Positions 47,691 through 59,800 of a stretch of 64,000 bases of DNA are shown piece after piece; the stretch's first letter is position 1, and each line of letters opens with the position of its first letter. The stretch covers positions 49,685,321 through 49,749,320 of the forward strand of contig JALGPY010000002.1 in the NCBI GenBank assembly GCA_023055425.1, written 5' to 3'. A model generated the notes under the pieces. It had not been told where the DNA came from. It saw only the letters and a program-made list of their open reading frames with translations, and made no database searches. A program made the position numbers and the translations under genes. The stretch is from Linanthus parryae. Its lineage: Eukaryota > Streptophyta > Magnoliopsida > Ericales > Polemoniaceae.

Positions 47691-48100
47691 GCTTGATCAT
47701 GCTTCCTTTGGAATCTTACGCATTAGTTTTTTCTAATGGAAACCTTGGTCTGGTTGGAGGTGAACATTTTAAGTGTCTTCCTTGCCAATTATCAAAGCAA
47801 ACACCATTGGTCTTCTGTATAACTTAGTCAGTCTCTTCATCTCCTTTTGATTTAGTTCACTATAACGTTTGGGGTGCTACTCCTCATGCAACTATTGACG
47901 ATTCTATACATTTTTTATTATCTTCAGTGATGAATTCAACCTGTATATATGTATATATCTCATGGACAACCATTCTGAACTACCCCATCAAAGTCTTTCA
48001 AGCAGCCAACTTGGAGAATACACAAACACTCAGATTCTTGTAGGCATTCATGTCAAGGGATCATTCTGCAACACTCATGCTTAGGTACTTATCGACAAAA
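47690..48100 (+). pseudogene. Decayed copia gag-pre-integrase/integrase fragment
   Basis: Across several frames the translation reads CLPCQLSKQTPLVF, then SVSSSPFDLVHYNVWGATPH, then further scraps. This follows the copia pattern of a CxxC zinc-finger end, a polar spacer and the integrase core start (PFDLVH.D.WG). Stops and shifts are frequent, and no LTRs were found around it. Confidence 0.65.
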
Positions 48101-48783
48101 TGGTGATGGCGAACATAAGCATTATCACATACTTCACTCCATATGTCCTACTCATATCTTCCTCTTGTCTTGACCTTTTTTTTTTTGCGTAGTGGGGGGG
48201 GGGGCATCTTGACATGCTGTCTTCTGTTGATATAAGATGTTATCAAGCATCTAGGTGTTTCATTCGTCGATTTTGGTGGATAATCCCGCCTTCACCGATT
48301 CGATTTATGACATTTTTCTAATATAATTCATGCAAGCACTTTGACAAAAAATGATTCATCATAGTACTTTCACGACACACTTGAAAAATCAGAATCAGTT
48401 CCAAAGATGACCAATGAACAATCAACACAATGTATCTCGTTACCGGTAGACCAACCCATTTCGGTTACACAAACAATGTTAGAAATCGAAATGGTGTTGT
48501 TTGGATGAGGAAATGGCGAGAGAAATTGATTACTCAATAATATGAGTTTTTCAGTCAAAATACGCAAGATTCGAATCTCCCAGATCAGAAAGAGGACTCC
48601 GAATTTCACTGAACCGAAACTCCTTATGCACGAGCCAACATTTTAATTGGTTTGGTCCAAAAAAAATCTATAACTTCGTAAAAATGAAATCTAGAACTAT
48701 CCAAACTCCCAATTTATATTAGGGTTGGGGAATTTGCTAATTTTTAATTAAAAAATCTGCCCTTTTACTCTATGAAAAAAAGA
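48101..48783. other. Intergenic, nothing recognised
   Basis: Contains a poly-T run and a run of G residues (about 48178-48207). No supported gene. Confidence 0.5.
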
Positions 48784-50495
48784 GTAAATTACGGATAGGT
48801 GACCTGTGGTATGGGCTTGGTTCACTTAACTGACCCGAGTTTTAATTTTTTTCACTTGACTAACCCGTGGTTTGCTCCGTTTATCACTTAATTATTCCGT
48901 CCATAAATCCGTTAATAAACATAAATGTTAATTGCATTTTGACCCCCTTGGTTCATCTAATCTTCGGTTTCCTATTGCTTTTCAAATACGAGACTAATTT
49001 GAGCATTTGAACGGAGGATGAATAATTAACTGTTGTAGCAGGTGAAATAAGCTTCTCTTCATCTTCATCTCTTGAATCCCCATATCGACCAACCACCATC
49101 TCTCCCTCTGTCCCACAAATTAGCCTAACCCATCTTTCACGAACTGAATCATCAATCATCCAACCCTCAATCTCGAACCTGATTTTAATCTGTAACATCA
49201 TCGAACTACAATAGGAATTCACATTTGGTTAGAATTTATCTCTTATTCCTCCTTCATCTTCTCTTGGTACAAGCACTACTAGGATTCTTGAATGTAAACA
49301 ACCAAACCCAGACAAAGGGGAAGAACAGCGTGAACTAGGGGTGTAAGGAAAACCGAATAAACCGGTCCAACCGACCGAACCAAACCGAAACCCTTGGTTT
49401 TGGACGGTTTGTTTGGCTGTTCGGTTTATGAATGGTTCAAGTTTTCACAAACCGGTTTAATCGGTTCGGTTTTCGGTTCTTAAAAATATCACACTGCACC
49501 AAACCGAACCGAACCGATATGTGACTAATGTACTTTTACTATTGCGTAAAGTATATTATATAATGTAATAACATAGAACACTAGTAGATGGATTCAATTT
49601 AAATCATCATATTAATCTTATCTTTTCTATTTATCTCAATTAGTTCCATCGTAAACGATAGTCGTGCATGGCTTTTTTCCGTCTATTTAATCTATTTCTC
49701 TCTTAAATTTGAAATTCGTTGACAATGCAGTATTATAATATCCATTCAATAATGTTTATGCAAACCGAGCGAACCGAACCGAACCAAACCGATTTTTTCC
49801 GGTTTGGTTCGGTTCGGTTCATCATTTCAATTGGTTTGGTTTGGTTACAATATTAGTAAACCGATGTATTCGGTTTGGTTTATGGTTTTCGCACAAACCG
49901 CACCAAACCGAACCGCTTACACCCCTAGCGTGAACCCTATTTCTTGAATTAATCGTCAATTCTGCCGAGAAATTACAGTTTATTAAAGGCCAAGTCTCGC
50001 ACAAGATGAATTTGAGAAATAGTCGGAGACACTAACACCAATCCATAGAAAGCCCGGTCTCTTTCTCCCTCTCTTTCTCTGCTTCCACCACCATTAAACA
50101 CCTTAGGAAATCACCATGACCCCCGAAGTGCTTAGGTGGAACCCGTACCCTTTTATTTGGAAACTACCGATTTGAGATCCTGAAGCCCCCGTTTTTTTCT
50201 TCCTTTCTTATTGGCCCGTCTTCTCTCGTTGCTGATTGAAAAATTGAAACAAATTCCTTGTTTTTTTTTGTTTTTTCTGTTTTTTGTATTTTTTTTTGTA
50301 ATTTTTGGAGTTGAGTGTAAATTTCAACCAAGGGGGTCAAAATGCAGCAATCAGTTCTGTTTATTAACAGATTTATGGACGGAATACTTAAGTGATAAAT
50401 GGAGCAAACCACAAATTAATCGAGAGAAACTTTTTAAAACTTGGGTCAGTTAAGTGAATAGAGCCCAAATCACATGTCACCTATCTGTAATTTAC
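48784..50495. mobile_element. Mutator-like element with about 165-bp terminal inverted repeats
   Basis: The left arm begins GTAAATTACGGATAGGTGAC and the right arm, as complement, GTAAATTACAGATAGGTGAC. The similarity runs on through TCACTTAACTGACCC to the GACCCCCTTGGTT region (48784-48955 and 50328-50495). The flanks are poly-A-like, so the target duplication cannot be read safely. Long arms without transposase suit a non-autonomous Mutator-like element. A hAT element (49337-49927) is nested inside. Confidence 0.75.
49337..49927. mobile_element. hAT MITE with AACCG-rich interior
   Basis: The ends are TAGGGGTGTAAG and its exact complement. The perfect 8-bp duplication GCGTGAAC lies at 49329-49336 and 49928-49935, which is diagnostic for hAT. 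The interior repeats motifs such as AACCGAACCG and GGTTCGGTT in both orientations, so a transcript would fold heavily. No transposase. Confidence 0.9.
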
Positions 50496-50810
50496 CAAAA
50501 AAAAAAAAAACACCCAAAATCAAATGAGCTAATTACTTAAAATGCCCACTTAAATCCAACCAGCCCGGGACTGTCCCAGCCAAACAGCCACCAACCTTGT
50601 CTAACACAACTATCATCCTGATTGGCCGATTGGAAAAAGGGTACTTGTGCACGTTGACGGTGGTGGTTCTGCCGCAGTGGTCCCACTAACCCCCGACCAG
50701 TCTTCTGCACCATTCTTAGTGAAATTAAACGCAATCCCCCCAATCCCCCATTGGGTTCCATTCTCTTCATCGTCTCCAACCCTCCTCCTTCTCTACTGAT
50801 TGCGGCGACC
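50496..50810 (+). promoter_or_regulatory. Promoter and 5' UTR region of the MTN gene
   Basis: 315 bp between the Mutator-like element and the ATG. Two CCAAT-type boxes lie on the minus strand in GATTGGCCGATTGG (about 50619-50632). No clear TATA box is visible. The leader just before the ATG is CT-rich, as in many plant 5' UTRs, and the start context GCGACCATGG is strong. The transcription start cannot be fixed from sequence. Confidence 0.5.
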
Positions 50811-53800
50811 ATGGCTCCTCCTCCTCCTCCGGGACACAAATCAAATGTTTCAGAGGAGACCGTGGCTCAAGAACCCCAGAAGCAGCCTATTTCCACCATC
50901 GTCATCATCATCGGTACTCAACTATCGAACCCCCTTTTGTTTTCTCTTTCTGGGTTTTCAAAAATCTCATCTGGGTATGCATCAGTTTTTGTGGGTATTG
51001 ATTGGTTTTTGTGGGTTTTGATTTGATTCACCAGCTATGCAGACGGAGGCGCTTCCCCTTGTTAACAAGTTTCAGTTGAAGGAGGACTTTGATTCTTCAG
51101 TGTGAGCTACTATTTCTTTTACTATTTGTTTTCCTATTGTTCTTGTAATTAGGGTTGTTTTGTTACACTGCTGTGTGCTTCTTGTTGTCTTTGACCCGAG
51201 TAATAATTTTTTCCCCATCTGATGCATGTAATTCATCTTTTTTTCACTAATATTGTTTTGATGGCATACCCAGATGGACAGAATGTGATTTTCCTCCCTT
51301 TCCATGTGCACAATAGACATTTTTTTTATGTTGGTAAATATGGGTTACTTGCATTGGGTGTCATTTCACTTGTTTTTTGAAGGAAGTCATTTCACTTGTT
51401 GGTTAATTCTAATCTGGGATGATTTTACTGTAATGCTGGTATCAATGCAAAACCCTTATGTAAATGACATTGTCCAGAAAGCAGTTCTAGTGAATTTTTA
51501 TGATTGTGGAACTCCCCATTTTTTGCACTAGTAGTATCAAGCTACTTGATGATTGACTTGAGTAAAAAAAAAAAAAAATCCATGGAAGTAGATATGTGAA
51601 TGAGTCTATCTTTAAGCCGCCATTGTGTTTTATGCAGAATACCAATCAGTTGTCAATTCTAGAAGCAATTTAAATGAACTAGATTCTTTCGTAGTTTCCA
51701 ACTTTTCCTCTCCTTTAAAGTTTTGGCGTGGTAGTATGTGATGGACAGCTAAGTAAGGTCCTACAAGTTCTTCATTTTTTAGTTTACCTCGCTGGTTTTT
51801 GGTCTTTTTGTCTCTTGCTTGTTCTGTTTTAACTCTATCACACCTAACGTGCAGGTTCCCTAAAGGAGTTCCATGGATTCGCTACTATGGATCATACAAA
51901 GACCTGAATATTAACATTATCTGGCCTGGAAAAGATACAGTTTTGGGTGGGTATTGATTTTCGAGCTGATTTCTTTGAGTTCATTGGATGACTGCGATAG
52001 GCTGTCACACTCACTGATAACAACATTTAACTGCTAACTAGGGCCTAATATTTGGTAGGTATGTAGATCATGTGTTGCATGCTTGAAGATACACCCTACA
52101 CTGTTCATGCTTTATTTGAATGATCTATTGACATTTCTAGTTCATTTTCTATCCTTCTACAACCATTTAATGCAAATTAAATATATGAAACTCTATCTTG
52201 TGAACCCCAAGGGTTTGGCCTAGTGGTACTGTGGTAATGACCTGGGGCCACTGTGGATTGGACTGGCTTCTGCAGGACCCTGTGAATTTAGTTAAGATGC
52301 GTACAAGCCGTCCCAAACATCACGGTTATCAAACTGAAACTCCATCTTCTGCTGTGGTGGTACTTGTTCACCAACTCACCTTGAATAATGGCATTGTCGA
52401 CTCATTGACTGAGTTCATAAAATTCTGACTGCAGTATATTTTACTTTAGCACCATGGTATCTGTATGTCTACATCAAGTGACTACACGACTTCCATCATA
52501 TCACTTGCATGACTTGGGAGATGATCTTATAATATTTGATTTTTCCATCTACAATCCTTCAACCACGATCTGTAAATAAATTGGTGCTTGTCCTTGTTGA
52601 TTCTGTGATATCTATTCAAAATAATGGACCAGAGTATAGAAGCGTGGTATGCTTATTAAATGTTAATGGTAACCTAGCAAGAGTATCTGGAATCTGTTCC
52701 TCAACCAGTGTAGAAACTAACAAGATCATGTTCTGTAGTTGCTTATTCTGGTTCAGCAGTCAGTCCCTTAGATGGTGCCACCTAGGTGATTTCATTACGC
52801 ATATTAGTTCATTTGATGATTGTTTAACTTCCAAACACGCTATTAAGATATTTTAGGTCTTATGCAACATTCAGTTCATGCTCATTTGTTTTCATTTGAC
52901 AACATATATTGGACCATAATGCACGCTCTCTTGCTATGAATTTTTAAATATGCTCATCAATTGCTGCATTTTCTACTCATCCCGAATTTTTTGTTACTGA
53001 TCGTTTGAATTTGGCAGGTGTTGATAGTGTTGGTACTATTTCTGCATCTCTAGTTACCTACGCGGCCATCCAATCATTGAAGCCAGACCTTATTATTAAT
53101 GCTGGCACTGCTGGTGGTTTTAAGGTACAATCTATGGTCCAGGTTTTTTCATGAGACATTTCAGTTGTTTTCGTGATGGAGTGATTGATAGGCGCTTTCT
53201 GTTTTGTTTTACCTTTTGAGATTACTCTCTCTCTCTCACACACACACACATTCACCTATACCACTTATACATTTGGACCTTTTCTGTTTGTACATGAGGA
53301 ATGCTTCTGTATAGTAAGCATCTGGAGAACATTACCCGTGTTCTTTCTCAGGTGGTCTCTCATATTCTGTGCCATTTTCATGATTATTATAATTCTGTAT
53401 TTCTTTGTTTTTTGTATCGGAGTTTCAGTGTTCATATGATGACCGTTGGATGACTTTCAAACTGCAGCTTATTTTGATTGTTTATTTTCTAGAATTGGCC
53501 ACCTAGAAAAAATGTGGTTCAGCAGATTCATTTTTCAAAATTACACCTACTTCGGCCCCAGAGGCCCCGAAACTTTGATTGTGACTGATACCATGACACT
53601 TTTCAGATCTTAACATCTACCTTTTTACAGGCCAAAGGCGCTAGCGTAGGGGATGTTTATCTTGCATCAGATGTTGCCTTCCATGATAGAAGGATACCTA
53701 TTCCTGTAAGTGCTCGTATACATTAGAGCTCTTTATGCTGAAGAGTATTTCCTGAACTAGCACTTTTTCGTGCAATTATTATTAAGACATTACAGGAAAT

Positions 53801-56800
53801 CATTTCCTTGCATTGAACTGCCACAGTAGCCACACATTTATATATTAGTTCGACAACCAGAAAAGTGTTGGACACTCTTCTGCTGAGTTCATTTAGATTT
53901 TCTGCAATTTTGTGATCCTGAATTCCGATCATGGGTTGTTTTTGAAGGAATTTTAAGAATTGCTATAGAGGAAAGATGTGTATGTTACTATGGGGTTATA
54001 AGTGTAAGTTTAAGGAAAACGTGCCTTGCCTGGACTTTGTTCTCATTGATATGTATATAAAACTGTACAAGACACGTATTTACAATCTTATTCCCTATAC
54101 ATTTTCTATAATGACATTTGTGCTATTACGTCCCCTTTGTCGGAGCGGGAGGGCTGACGCTCAGACGGGATCGAAGGCGCTCGAAGAGATGACGGGGAAA
54201 CCCCGTGGTGAATATATCGGCATACTGGTAGGGATGTGTAAGACACGAAGTTACCTACAAACCTTCTCACGAACAAAGTGTAGTCAATCTCAACGTGCTT
54301 AGTGCTCTGATACTGAACATGGTTACCTGAAAGATAAACAACACTCACGTTGTTATGGTTTTAAATAACGGTATCGGCCGACGTATCGGTTTCGGTCGTG
54401 GGTAACGGAATCGGCCCGTATCGGAGAAACGGTAACGGGAATCGGACGGAAATCGGGAACCGAGCACGTGAATCACTAAAAATCGTTAAAAGATACAACA
54501 AAAAAACACTTCTAAAACATTGTTTTTGTATTTCAATAATATTTGTAGTGTTTTATGCTTGTTTAGATATTTGTAAACAAAAAGCGACTCGTCACATATG
54601 CACCCGGAGATTCCCACTACGCTAGTGAGGAATGTAGCCAAACGCGGGTGACTGTTTGAGTCCATGTAGAGATTTTCAAAGACGACAGACATAATCAGGG
54701 TGTCGAGAATCACAATTACTGTGCAGCTGATGCATTTAGACCGTCTCCCCAAGATCCCCATGTAAGAATGCGTTCTTGACATCATGGTCGGGGATAGGCC
54801 AAGAACGTGCCACTGCAATAATCAAGATAGAGTGAATGGTAGCTAGTTTGACAACCGAGCTAGAAGTCTCCTCACAATCCACTCCAACTAGCTGGGAATT
54901 ATAATTGGCAACCAGTCGGGCATTATGTGCATGTTATGACACAAAATTTTAAGCTAAAAAATCTGCAGATTAAAATATTCTTTGGACAATTGTAGAATCT
55001 CCGAACTCGGGATTTTGTAGCTGAAAATCTATATTAAAGTAATTTTAATGTATATTTTTAGATTAGCATGATCAGAGTTCATTTATAAATGGGTGTATTC
55101 AAGTAGTTGATTATAGAGCTCTTTAATTTTTTGTAAATGGACCATTTTAATAAAATATAACCTCAGCTCATGCCAAACAAATTGTGATTTTCGGTTCAGC
55201 TGGATTTTCACTCAGGTTTTATTCAGCCGCTTTTTCAGATTTTCAGCTGATATCAAACAGGACCTATATATCTCTGCAAAGTGCCATCACCCTGAAACTT
55301 GTTTGGAAATAGCCAAATAGTTGGAAGAATATTTTCCTTGGCAGGTCGTGGAACAAAAACCCAGGTTTGATTATGTACCATAGCCCCAAACTCATCGTCC
55401 ACGGTAGCCTTCCAGTGTAGGTCCGTAAGAGCAGAGACATGAGATTTATGTAAAGATGAGACGGAGTTCGAGTTTGGACATTGAACAAAAGGCGATGTAC
55501 TAGTTTGGAGATACCGTGTTTGGAGCGGGTGGTCATTTGAGGAGAGTGCCAGAGTGGGTAGAGGAACCGAACGAGTAGCCGTGTCTGGAGACTCAACCTG
55601 GCCCGAGGGAGAAATGGAATCAGATGACTTGGTGGTGGGTTCAGGTTCCGAGGGCCACTGGATTGAGGAGGCGTTGCGGGAGAGGTACGCCGCGAATAAT
55701 GCAACGGGAACGGAGGTACAAGGCGAGGGCCGAGATTTGGGGGGGGGGGGGAGTTATGACTTCGCTGAGTCTAGTCGAGGAAGATAGTCAGGAGGCTGAG
55801 ACATGGTAGGAGAAACCTGTCTGGCGTCCCGAAAGTGAAACACAGACTTGTTGAACATGACATGACGAGAGATGTATACCGGGCCGATGGTTATATCGAG
55901 GCACCGATAGCCGCGGTGGTGTAAGGGGTACCCAAGAAACAGTGGTGGAGCCAGGATTTCATCCGAGGGGGGGCACAGTTCGGGAGCCACTATTTGTACT
56001 CTTATTTTAGATAAACTAAAATTGAATATCAACATGAATACTGTAACCCTTCTGGCTCAGTTGGTAAAGTATTACCCTATTAACATCGTATTTAAACCAG
56101 CCACGAGGGTTCGAATCCCCTTGTGCACGTTGAATTTTATCGTTTTTAATTTTTTTGGAAAAAAAGTTTGAAAACGCGCATAAGGAGAGTCGAACCTGCG
56201 ACTCTTCCATTTTAAGTCGAGCATTTTACCACTTCGCTGGACACACTTTTGCGATAGGGGGGCACTTTTTTATTTTTAAAGAAACACAGTTTATTATTTT
56301 TACAAACTAAGGGTTATCTAGTGTTTTCGGACTCTAGACATCCAAAAGTGCGAAGATGGTCATATGTGGGCCTGCGCTGATAGTGGATAATAGTGGGATG
56401 TTGTGAAGGTAGACCGCCACATGGAGAGACTCAACCCAAAAAGTACAGAGGAAGGGAAGCATGAGATAAAAGGGTGCGAGAGATGTCATTGATACGACGA
56501 AACATGCTTTCCGCCTTCCCATTTTGAGGGGAGACGAGCACACGTAATGCGGAAAACTAGGCCATGATTGGACGCATACTCATGGAATCTATTGTCAAAC
56601 TCACCCCCAAGGTGGCATTGAAAACTGCATACCGACCTGTTAAACTGAGTGCGGACAAAGACACTGAATTGCTTGAACTTGATGAACCCATCAGACTTGT
56701 GTTTAAGAGGAAACACCTAGAGAAAGTGAGAGAAATCATCAAGTAAAAGAAGATAGTATTTATCGTTGACCTTGCTTAAAATAGGCGAGGTCCATAAATC

Positions 56801-59800
56801 ACTGTGAATGATATCAAAAGGAGCTGAAGTACAAGAGAATGATGTGGCAAAAGTAAGCCTAACATGTTTCCCAAGTTGGCATACATGGCGCAAACCGGCC
56901 TGCTCAGTTTTATTACAAGAAATATAATGACGAGAGCTAGGATGATCTAATATGTGGCAACCAGTAAGTCCAAGACAGTTGTGCCACAACTGAGCGGGGA
57001 GAACGACAATCGACTGAGCTGGAGGTGGCGACGGACGCGAGACAAGTGGATAGAGGTCCCCTGAGCTATTGCTCCTTAGCAAAAAACTCCCCGAATGAAG
57101 ATCCTTCACTACAATAAAATGAGGTTAAACTCAATGAAGACATTATTATCAATAGTGATTTGACGAACATACACAAGACTTTTTATAATGTTAGGAGCAA
57201 GGACATTTTTTAGCTCGAGAGGTTGGGTTTAGATAGTGATAGTCTGCTGGCTGGACCACACACCGGAATATTCATGCCATCGCCAAACATCATATTAAAA
57301 GTAGGGGAACTGAACGAGCCAGAGGAGAGAGTACCTGGGTGAGAGGTGAGATGAGAGGACGCCCCAGAACATTATATGTCATGCCTGAGAACTCCATACC
57401 CAAAGCAACATGCAGTGGCAGCAAAAGCTTGTGGATGCTGAGCGGGTCCTGGACTAAGAATGCCCGTGAGGCTGCGGGGGCGTGCTGAGAGGGACCGGAC
57501 CGGACGGTGCGCATCCTCGAGTAGTGGGATATGGACACAGTGGTTCAGTTCGGAACGATGGGGCAGGGCAACGCACCCAACTGCCGTGAGGAGTGTCAGA
57601 CGGTGCATGGTGTTGCTGATGGTGCTTCTAAGTGCGGCCGCAGCCTTTTCGGCCAGGTGAACGACGACCACCATTGCCCTGGTGAGTCACAGGTCTTGGT
57701 TGGTGGCAGTGCCGAGTGTGAAGCAACGGCCTCCTGACAAACTCGATGATATCTCTGAGCTGCAACTATCATCACCTGATGAGACCCATGACTGGCAGCC
57801 TCCTGACGAGATTGGCGACGCTCCTCCAAGTGCATAATGAGACGGCTGCAAGGAATGTGGGCAGATGGGAGGTCAGCTGTATCAGCATGGCGACATGTCT
57901 AAACGTCGGAGTCAGCTGGATCACCAACCGCTCATTTCCAACCGGCGTGCCAACATTACCTATGCAATCCGCGTCCAAGCGCAGAGAGACAAACTCAAGC
58001 TCCAAATTCAGCAACTCATGAACTCTTGTTGTCACGGAAGAGGGTCTCCAGTTTTACCCATGCCTCGCGGGTGGACTGATTTGGAGCAAGAATCGCGAGA
58101 ACCGTGTTGTCAAAGATAGTCTGATAAGTCTAAGAGCATCTCCAATGGCAATTGGTAAAAATTAGGCATATTATGCCAAAAAAACATGCAATTTGATGCC
58201 ATGCGTGTTTTTACTTTGAACTCCAATGCTGTTAGCTAAATGTTCGGCAATTGGGAGAAATTAAAGGAAAATTAGGATAAATGGTTGAGGAAAAATAGGA
58301 CACGTGTATTTATATTATCAACAATTACACTGCAAAAATGAGACAACCGTCAACAACCACCTAAAAACTAGGAAAAAATTAAGATGGCGATGAAATCAAC
58401 TTCGCCAAGTTTGGCGATGAGGATACATAATTTACATTTTGCATAAAATGATACCTAACCCATTGGACTTCTAATTACACCCAACTTCTTTATATTTTGC
58501 CTAACAAAATGTGTTTGCCTAATCCATTGGAGATGCTCTAAGAGAGTAGGCGTGGGTGTGGCAGCAGTAGGCGTATCTAGGTGATCAAAAACATTATACG
58601 AATCAGTTAGCAGACACAAAAAAAAGTGACCCTGTGATCCTACTGAATGTTATTATTATCAAGAATCATAGTTGTCAAATCGGGATTCAGATAGTGGATC
58701 GAAATGCACCTTCATTGAATCGTAAATCGAATCGAATCGTGAATTGTAAAGATTCAGCTTGCAATTTTTATGGAGATATAATAAAATATTTCATAAAGCT
58801 ATAACATTTTTTTTAGAGAAAAAAATTTATTGAACAAAATATTCATATTTTACAAAAAGAAAGCTGAACTTATTGGAAACTCGCATCCATAAATAATGAT
58901 TTAAGAGTTTTACACATCTAAAAGATAAAGATTAATCGAGATATAGACAGGCATGTGAAGCAACGAACTACATGATGCCAAGGATATTGAAAATAATAGA
59001 AAAATTATAGCCTTGGACTTGAGAAAAATGCACTAGTAATTTAAAACAAATGCATGTTGCTAAACAGACATAAATGTAGGAAGTAATGCAGGAAGTATTA
59101 TTTCTTTGACTGATGCTGCAACTCAATTAGACCTCCAGATGCATCGAAGGTGAATCGTAAAATCGGTCTGAATCGCAACTGAATCGTAAGATTCGGACTC
59201 TTGAATCGTATTGAAATAATTTTCTGTCCATTACAGATTCACTAAGGGATTCACATCGTTTCATGGGTGAATCGAATCGAATCGTAGGATGCGAATCGTG
59301 AATCGTAAGATTGTGACAACTATGTCAAGAATAAACCTGACTTTTTCTCGATATTCGTCTCCAAGAAAACAGAGCTTCCTTGGCGGCTTCGGAGGAGGAG
59401 GGAGAGAGCTAGGTTAAAGCTCTGATACCATGTAAGTTTAAGGAAAACGTGTGAAAGTCCTTGCCTGGACTGTGTTCTCATTGCTGTAGATACAAAACTG
59501 TACAAGACACGTATTTACAATCTTAGTCCCTGTACATTTGCTATAGTGACATTTGTGCTATTAATAAGAACTTGTTGATAGATAGTACTTGTAATTTGCA
59601 TTTACACAATAATATCAAAGAGGGGTCGAAATTCTATAAAAAGACTCTTATACGTGTTGAGGTTTCTCTCAACATGGGTTCAAAATTCTGGCGTTGATTG
59701 AATGTATGTGAGCAAGAGCTATCGTAATCTAAGTTGCTCAATGACAGGATACTAGCAGGGCCAGCTCAATTTAAATATAATTCTGTCTTGTCAGAAGACT

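Larger units (their letters stand above)
55940..56330. mobile_element. Insertion with two tRNA-like modules, interrupting copia pol
   Basis: The copia frame stops matching after PTYDHLRTFGCL (about 56340) and resumes at CFLGYP (about 55940), so the stretch between is foreign. About 20 expected copia residues are absent. Its left end CAGTGGTGGAGCCAGGATTT resembles a hAT-type terminus, but the matching right end is not visible. The stretch contains two runs reading GGGGGGCAC and two convergent tRNA-like modules. It could be a truncated hAT-like element or a SINE-like composite. Confidence 0.5.
54003..59563 (-). mobile_element. Decayed Ty1/copia element in antisense orientation inside intron 5
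   Basis: Short LTRs at 54003-54128 and 59431-59563 both begin TGTAAGTTTAAGGAAAACGT and end TTTGTGCTATTA. The target duplication ATAAG is intact on both sides (53998-54002 and 59564-59568). The primer site lies at 59419-59430 as the complement of TGGTATCAGAGC. Coding traces on the minus strand, from high to low position, are integrase (about 56717-57109: DIIHSDLWTSP, YLLLLDDFSHFL), PTYDHLRTFGCL (about 56340-56375), FLGYPLHHRGYRCLD (about 55880-55938), and reverse transcriptase (VKNAFLHGDLGETV, about 54735-54780). RNase H end (YQSTKHVEIDY, about 54270-54305) follows. Stops, shifts and nested insertions abound. Confidence 0.92.

Noticed and set aside
56053..56118. Functional tRNA gene
   Set aside because: A and B boxes match, but the acceptor stem does not pair and the T stem is imperfect.
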